From contig JAUVBS010000049.1 in the NCBI GenBank assembly GCA_030591105.1, positions 1-9,499 on the forward strand: DNA of 9,499 bases. The letters are read 5' to 3'. Below are positions 5,835 to 9,499 of this stretch, one piece after another. Position 1 is the first letter of the stretch. Every line of letters starts with the position of its first letter. The translations under genes were made by a program, and so were the position numbers. The notes beneath the pieces are model-generated. The model was not told the DNA's origin and searched no databases. It saw only the letters and a program-made list of their open reading frames with translations. Source of the DNA: a bacterium. GTDB lineage: Bacteria > Krumholzibacteriota > Krumholzibacteriia > LZORAL124-64-63.

Positions 5835-8261
5835 ATGTTGGAACGAGTCGTACGCCGTGCGTTGACGACACGGGGGCTCGTGGCGGTTGTCGCGCTCGCG
5901 ATGCTGACAGCCGCGAGCACGGTCGGATTTGCGCAGGAGGACGACGATAGTTTCTGGCCCCGCCAGATCGACGCCGAGGGTGGCCGGGTCATCGTCTACC
6001 AGCCGCAGGTCGAGAACTATACCAGCGACCGGCTCGAGGCACGCGCGGCGGTCTCGGTTACGATCAAGGGCGAAAGCGCGCCGACCTTTGGTGCGATGTG
6101 GTTCGACTGCCGGTTGGCTACCGACCTGGAGAATCGCGTCGCCTATCTCGAGCAGTTGACGGTCACCGCCGCCAAGTTTCCCGACATGGAACAGGATCGG
6201 ATCGATCAGCTGAGCCGTTTTCTCGAACAGGAGGCGCCCAACTGGGACCTCACGTTATCGGTGGACGAGCTACTGGCCGGCCTCGACGCCGCGGGGGAGG
6301 CCGCAGGTGAATCGACCGGGCTGAACAACGACCCACCTGAGATCCTCTTCACGACGCAGCCGTCGGTACTGGTGATGATCGATGGCGATCCGAAGCTGGC
6401 CGACATCGAGGGTTACGACGCCGAGTACGTCGTCAACACGCCTTACTTCATCGTCAAGAACAAGCAGGATAACACCTTTTATCTGAAGGGCGGCGAGCTC
6501 TGGTTCAGATCCCGGGACCTGACCGGTTCCTGGGAAGTCGCCTCCCAGTTGCCCGCGGAGATGCAGCCGATCGCTCAGAAAATAGAAGAGGAAGAGCAAC
6601 AGCAGAAGCAAGAGGCAGCAGAGCAAGCTGCCAGCGCTGGAGGTACCGAAGAGGATGAAGATACCGGCGCGGCCGAGGACGAACCGGACGAAGGCGAACC
6701 ACCGATCCCGGTGATCGTCGTCCGGACCGAGCCGGCCGAACTGATCCAGACCGATGGCGAACCGGATTACGCGTCCATCGCCGGGACACAGCTCCTCTAC
6801 CTGAAGAACAGCGAGAGCGATGTCATCATGGACATCGCGTCACAGCAGTACTTCGTGCTGTTGTCGGGACGATGGTATAGCGCCAAGTCGATGACCGACA
6901 ACAACTGGCAATACGTGGCCAACGACGAGTTGCCGGCGGATTTCGCGGCGATTCCGGCCGATTCGGACCTCAGTAGCGTGCTCGCCAGTGTGTCCGGTAC
7001 CCAGGAAGCGCGCGATGCGGTGCTGGAGAACACCGTACCCCAGACGGCTGAGGTCGATCGTAAGAGTGCCACCTGTGAGGTGCAGTACGACGGGAGTCCG
7101 AAGTTCGAGTCTTGTAGCGAAGGTGTGCAGTACGCGACGAACTGCGACAAGGATGTGCTGCTGATCGACAAGACGTACTACTGCTGCGACAACGCCGTCT
7201 GGTTCGTGTCGGATCGACCGGATGACGGCTGGCAGGTCGCGACCGAACTGCCGGGCGTGATCCAGGAGCTCCCACCCGAGTGTCCGGTCTACAACGTCAA
7301 GTACGTCTACATCTACGAGAGCACGCCGGAAGTCGTGTACGTCGGTTATACGCCGGGTTACACTGGTTCGTACGTTTACGGCGGGTGCGTCGTTTACGGT
7401 ACGGGGTATTATTACCACCCGTGGTATTACACATATTACTATCCACGTCCGGTGACCTGGGGTTACGGCGTCCACTACAACCCCTGGACCGGCTGGGGCT
7501 TCCACGTCGGCGTCAGCTACGGCTGGCTGCACCTGGGCGTCGGCTGGTGCCGGCCGTGGTACGGCGGCTGGTGGGGGCGGGGCGGCTACCGCTGGGGCTA
7601 CCGCCACGGCTACCGGCGCGGCTACCATCACGGTTACCGGGCCGGTTATCGAGCCGGTGCCCGCACGGGTTACCGCGCCGGCCAGCACTCGTCCAATGTC
7701 TACCGCAAACGCAATACGGGGGTGGTCAGGACGGCCGATGCCGGCCGCCGTCCGTCGACCGGGCAACAACCAGCGCACGATCGCTCGGCGGATCGCGGTA
7801 CCAAGGACGCTTCACGCCAGCGCGATACTCAAGATCGTACGCGAGATACGACAACGTCGCAGAAGGCCAACCAGCCCAACAACGTCTACGCCGACAAGAA
7901 CGGTGACGTCTACCGGAAGGACGGCGACAGCTGGGAAAAACGGGACAAGGACGGCTGGTCCAAGGACGACCGCTCGTCGCAGCAGAGTAGCGACCAGAGC
8001 CGCGACCAGAGCCGCGACCAGAGCCGCGACCAAGCCGGCGACCGCTCGTCGCAACAGAGTCGCGACCAGAGCCGCGACCAAGCCGGCGACCGCTCGTCGC
8101 AACAGAGCCGTCAGCAGCTCGATCGAGACCAGCAATCCCGCGATCGTAGCGCGCAGCGCAACCGGGACTACAACAATAACAGCAGCGGTCGTAGCGGTAG
8201 TGCTAACAGGAGCGGCGGCGGTGGCCGGAGCCGTGGCGGCGGCGGTGGTCGTCGGCGCTGA
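5835..8261 (+). CDS. Large secreted Tyr/Gly-rich repeat protein
   Basis: 808 residues. The signal peptide covers about 1-33 (RR then VAVVALAMLTAAS, cut near VGFA). Three homologous beta-rich units follow at about 172-249, 293-376 and 412-483. Each runs from a short x-DG-x-P element (MIDGDPKL, QTDGEPDY, QYDGSPKF), through an L/V-x-x-NT/NS/NC strand and a G/D-x-x-W-F/Y strand, to W-x-x-A/V-x-x-LP. A Q/E-rich acidic linker (250-292) separates the first two, and unit 3 has a CC pair. Residues 488-579 are extremely Tyr/Trp/Gly-rich (TPEVVYVGYTPGYTGSYVYG), then GYR/GYH repeats (583-616). The Arg/Asp/Gln/Ser-rich tail holds NVYADKNGDVYRKDGDSW (683-700), 4-residue DQSR repeats and a GR-rich end. I recognise a recurrent proteobacterial-type family often annotated as carbohydrate-binding V/XII, a label I do not consider proven. 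It is probably a cell-envelope or extracellular structural protein, and it lacks the WGAxKxLYR tag. Confidence 0.85.
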   Translation: MLERVVRRALTTRGLVAVVALAMLTAASTVGFAQEDDDSFWPRQIDAEGGRVIVYQPQVENYTSDRLEARAAVSVTIKGESAPTFGAMWFDCRLATDLENRVAYLEQLTVTAAKFPDMEQDRIDQLSRFLEQEAPNWDLTLSVDELLAGLDAAGEAAGESTGLNNDPPEILFTTQPSVLVMIDGDPKLADIEGYDAEYVVNTPYFIVKNKQDNTFYLKGGELWFRSRDLTGSWEVASQLPAEMQPIAQKIEEEEQQQKQEAAEQAASAGGTEEDEDTGAAEDEPDEGEPPIPVIVVRTEPAELIQTDGEPDYASIAGTQLLYLKNSESDVIMDIASQQYFVLLSGRWYSAKSMTDNNWQYVANDELPADFAAIPADSDLSSVLASVSGTQEARDAVLENTVPQTAEVDRKSATCEVQYDGSPKFESCSEGVQYATNCDKDVLLIDKTYYCCDNAVWFVSDRPDDGWQVATELPGVIQELPPECPVYNVKYVYIYESTPEVVYVGYTPGYTGSYVYGGCVVYGTGYYYHPWYYTYYYPRPVTWGYGVHYNPWTGWGFHVGVSYGWLHLGVGWCRPWYGGWWGRGGYRWGYRHGYRRGYHHGYRAGYRAGARTGYRAGQHSSNVYRKRNTGVVRTADAGRRPSTGQQPAHDRSADRGTKDASRQRDTQDRTRDTTTSQKANQPNNVYADKNGDVYRKDGDSWEKRDKDGWSKDDRSSQQSSDQSRDQSRDQSRDQAGDRSSQQSRDQSRDQAGDRSSQQSRQQLDRDQQSRDRSAQRNRDYNNNSSGRSGSANRSGGGGRSRGGGGGRRR
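7581..7682 (+). repeat. GYR/GYH tripeptide-spaced coding repeat
   Basis: Glycine-tyrosine recurs every four residues (GYRW, GYRH, GYRR, GYHH, GYRA, GYRA, then GARTGYRAG). It makes a basic, aromatic segment just after the Tyr/Trp-rich core. The DNA is correspondingly repetitive, with GGCTACCG and GGTTACCG units. Confidence 0.85.
7968..8107 (+). repeat. 12-bp based tandem repeat with a 48-bp higher-order unit
   Basis: The block beginning GACCGCTCGTCGC starts at 7968, 8040 and 8088, spaced 72 and 48 bp, all multiples of 12. Between the blocks the 12-bp unit GACCAGAGCCGC recurs. The 48-bp unit encodes the 16 residues DQAGDRSSQQSRDQSR. The copies are nearly identical, which points to recent expansion or homogenisation, and the frame is preserved. 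Confidence 0.9.
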
Positions 8262-8283
8262 CAGAGTCTGTAACTGATAAAGA

Positions 8284-8313
8284 GGGCGGACCTGCCGAGG
8301 TGGCGGTCCGCCC
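8284..8313. terminator. Strong stem-loop after the 808-residue gene
   Basis: GGGCGGACC (8284-8292) and GGTCCGCCC (8305-8313) pair perfectly, and GCC/GGC inside the loop extends the stem past a bulged T. It lies 22 bp past the stop codon. The T-tracts are short on both strands (TTAAATCT on plus, CTCTTTATC on minus), so it could serve both convergent genes. Confidence 0.7.
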
Positions 8314-8371
8314 TTAAATCTGTGGTTCCTCGCTATTGGTATGGGTGAAACCGTATGTCTCACCAGGCAAA

Positions 8372-8387
8372 GGCCCCCCGGGGGGCC
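8372..8387. repeat. Second CCCCCCGGGGGG palindrome (GGCCCCCCGGGGGGCC)
   Basis: A perfect 16-bp palindrome in the convergent gap, with the same 12-bp core as at 872-883. It is flanked by CCCCGAAAAATC on the plus strand. On the minus strand it is followed by only TTTGCC, so it would be a weak terminator for the MmgE/PrpD gene. Confidence 0.5.
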
Positions 8388-8492
8388 CCCGAAAAATCAA
8401 AGGATGTTACTTCCCGGTCTTAGCATCGTTCCCCGTCGGAATATTGGGCAGCTTACCCACACGGAACAGCGAGAACCCTTTTTACCCCGCCA

Positions 8493-8520
8493 CGAACCGG
8501 GACTGTCGGGCGCCCGGTCG
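8493..8520. terminator. Hairpin next to the MmgE/PrpD stop
   Basis: ACCGGG (8496-8501) and CCCGGT (8513-8518) pair, with two more base pairs outside a bulged A. It starts 3 nt past the minus-strand stop codon at 8524. There is no T-tract, so its role as a terminator is doubtful. Confidence 0.3.
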
Positions 8521-8523
8521 TGA

Positions 8524-9499
8524 TCAGCCTTCCTTGCACGATATGTGATAGTTGTCGGCTTCGAATATGGCGGCCAAATTCGATAGACGGTCGAACTCCT
8601 CGGCGCGCGCCACGGCATCTTTGATCTCGGCGATCCGCTCCGGACTGCAGACCGGTGCGGCGAGAGCGTCGAATTTCTCGCCAATATCCTGGTCGGTCAT
8701 CGGGTTGCGCGGATCACCCTTGGGGTAGTCGAGCTGGTGGGTGAGTTCACGGCCGTCGCCGGTCACGATGGTGACGTGGACGCGCTGTAGCTCGGGGAAG
8801 AGACTCTCGATCTCCTCGTCGGCGGTGACTTTCACCTTGTTCAGTTGCGCCCGGATCGTCTCGTCGGCGATCTTCTCCTCGCTGAACTGCGCGGGGGTGA
8901 CCTGGCGGTCGACAATGGCCGCGGCGATCACATACGGCAGGCTGTGGTCGGCTGTTTCCTTGGTGCGCGGGTCGTACTTCGAAGGGTCGGCGAGGATGTC
9001 GGCCGCCCGCGCCAGACTGCGGATGCGCACCTCCTCGATGTCGTCGGGACTCAGGTCGTTTTCCTTGATCAGGTCGAGTACGGCCGAGATCGGCGCGTGG
9101 GTGAGCGCTTCGGTGGGGAACGACTTCATGCCGCACTGCAGGATGCGCCACGACTCGCCGAGTCCCTCGGTCAGGATTTCGAATTTCCAGTCGGTACCCA
9201 AGACGTGGCTGAACCCCTCTTTACCATCGAGAACGTGCTCTGGTCCGGTGTAGCCGCGTTCGGCGAGCAGTGCGGCGAGTACGCCGCTCTGGGTCGCCAT
9301 CGGATCGACGGTGTTCTTCATCATCGTCAGCTTGCCGGCGGTGACCGAACCGGTGGTGCAGTGGCGCGAGGCGCTGATGCCGATGGCGTGCTGGATCTGT
9401 TCGGCGGAGAGTTCGCACATCCGTCCGGCCACGATGGGCGCGGCGACGGCGGTCAGGGTTGCGTGGTGCCAGCCTACTTCGCGGATGCCGGGGAACGAC
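8524..9499 (-). CDS. MmgE/PrpD family protein (5' partial)
   Basis: 324 residues are visible; the frame is open to the right edge. Family members are about 450-480 residues, so roughly the first third is missing. The visible part begins near SFPGIREVGWHHATLTA and continues with LSAEQIQHAIGISASRH, TAGKLTMMKNTVDPMA and SGVLAALLAERGYTGP, which are the helical-domain motifs of MmgE/PrpD. The second domain follows (WRILQCGMKSFPTEALTHAPISAVLDL, counted in two parts at a conserved Lys-Ser-Phe-Pro and THAPI). The family includes 2-methylcitrate dehydratase (methylcitrate cycle, propionate breakdown) and cis-aconitate decarboxylase; the AGKL...K wording is closer to the MmgE/PrpD dehydratases. Neighbouring prp genes, if any, lie outside. 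Family certain, substrate inferred. An internal GTG at 9432 is not the start, because family homology continues upstream of it. Confidence 0.9.
   Translation of the reverse strand, partial: SFPGIREVGWHHATLTAVAAPIVAGRMCELSAEQIQHAIGISASRHCTTGSVTAGKLTMMKNTVDPMATQSGVLAALLAERGYTGPEHVLDGKEGFSHVLGTDWKFEILTEGLGESWRILQCGMKSFPTEALTHAPISAVLDLIKENDLSPDDIEEVRIRSLARAADILADPSKYDPRTKETADHSLPYVIAAAIVDRQVTPAQFSEEKIADETIRAQLNKVKVTADEEIESLFPELQRVHVTIVTGDGRELTHQLDYPKGDPRNPMTDQDIGEKFDALAAPVCSPERIAEIKDAVARAEEFDRLSNLAAIFEADNYHISCKEG

Noticed and set aside
6840..7778. 312-residue open frame antisense to the 808-residue gene, and other long frames within 7280-8363
   Set aside because: They come from the biased codon composition of the Tyr/Gly/Arg-rich coding sequence, show low-complexity Val/Ala/Arg translations, and lack ribosome-binding sites. 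The plus-strand frame has a signal peptide and homologous units.
7968..8107. CRISPR-like array
   Set aside because: The repeats are contiguous 12-bp coding units without unique spacers, in frame inside a gene.
2631..9499. Homoaconitase and the MmgE/PrpD gene as one pathway cluster acting on tricarboxylic acids
   Set aside because: Both act on aconitate-like acids, but they are about 4 kb apart with unrelated genes and terminators between, so the sequence does not support a functional cluster.

Overview
The window is a GC-rich bacterial chromosome segment with five protein-coding genes. Two of them run off the ends. Three of the five carry clear signal peptides with strong Shine-Dalgarno sequences, so the organism is a bacterium rather than a eukaryote. 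The mix is a secreted NIDO-domain protein, a jelly-roll secreted protein, a large Tyr/Gly-rich secreted protein, an M48 protease, a eukaryote-like fused homoaconitase and a MmgE/PrpD protein. This would fit an environmental Gram-negative lineage, perhaps one of the poorly cultured FCB-like phyla, but the sequence alone does not settle the phylum. No phage, IS, CRISPR or RNA gene was recognised.

Layout: (1) 2-736 (+), M48 zinc metallopeptidase, 5' end missing. (2) 737-961, a convergent gap with a GC palindrome plus T-tract and a long bulged hairpin. (3) 962-2125 (-), secreted NIDO-domain protein. (4) 2126-2630, a structured leader, a plausible sigma70 promoter and a 21-bp tandem repeat. (5) 2631-4592 (-), single-chain Lys4-type homoaconitase. 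(6) 4593-4850, a gap with a stem-loop terminator for the next gene. (7) 4851-5459 (-), small secreted jelly-roll protein. (8) 5460-5834, a divergent intergenic region with a minus-strand promoter flanked by direct repeats. (9) 5835-8261 (+), 808-aa secreted protein with three homologous units, a Tyr/Trp/Gly-rich core and Arg-rich repeats. (10) 8262-8523, a convergent gap with hairpins. (11) 8524-9499 (-), MmgE/PrpD family protein, 5' end missing.

No two genes form an obvious operon: each is separated by more than 200 bp and most gaps hold terminator-like hairpins. The most striking signal is that the two minus-strand secreted proteins, unrelated in their bodies, end in nearly the same nine residues, WGA(L/V)K(G/S)LYR, directly before the stop. 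The codons differ at synonymous positions. This looks like a C-terminal sorting or anchoring tag read by an unidentified export or processing system. Both tagged genes also have leaders with hairpins that expose GGA in the loop, which may point to shared post-transcriptional control.
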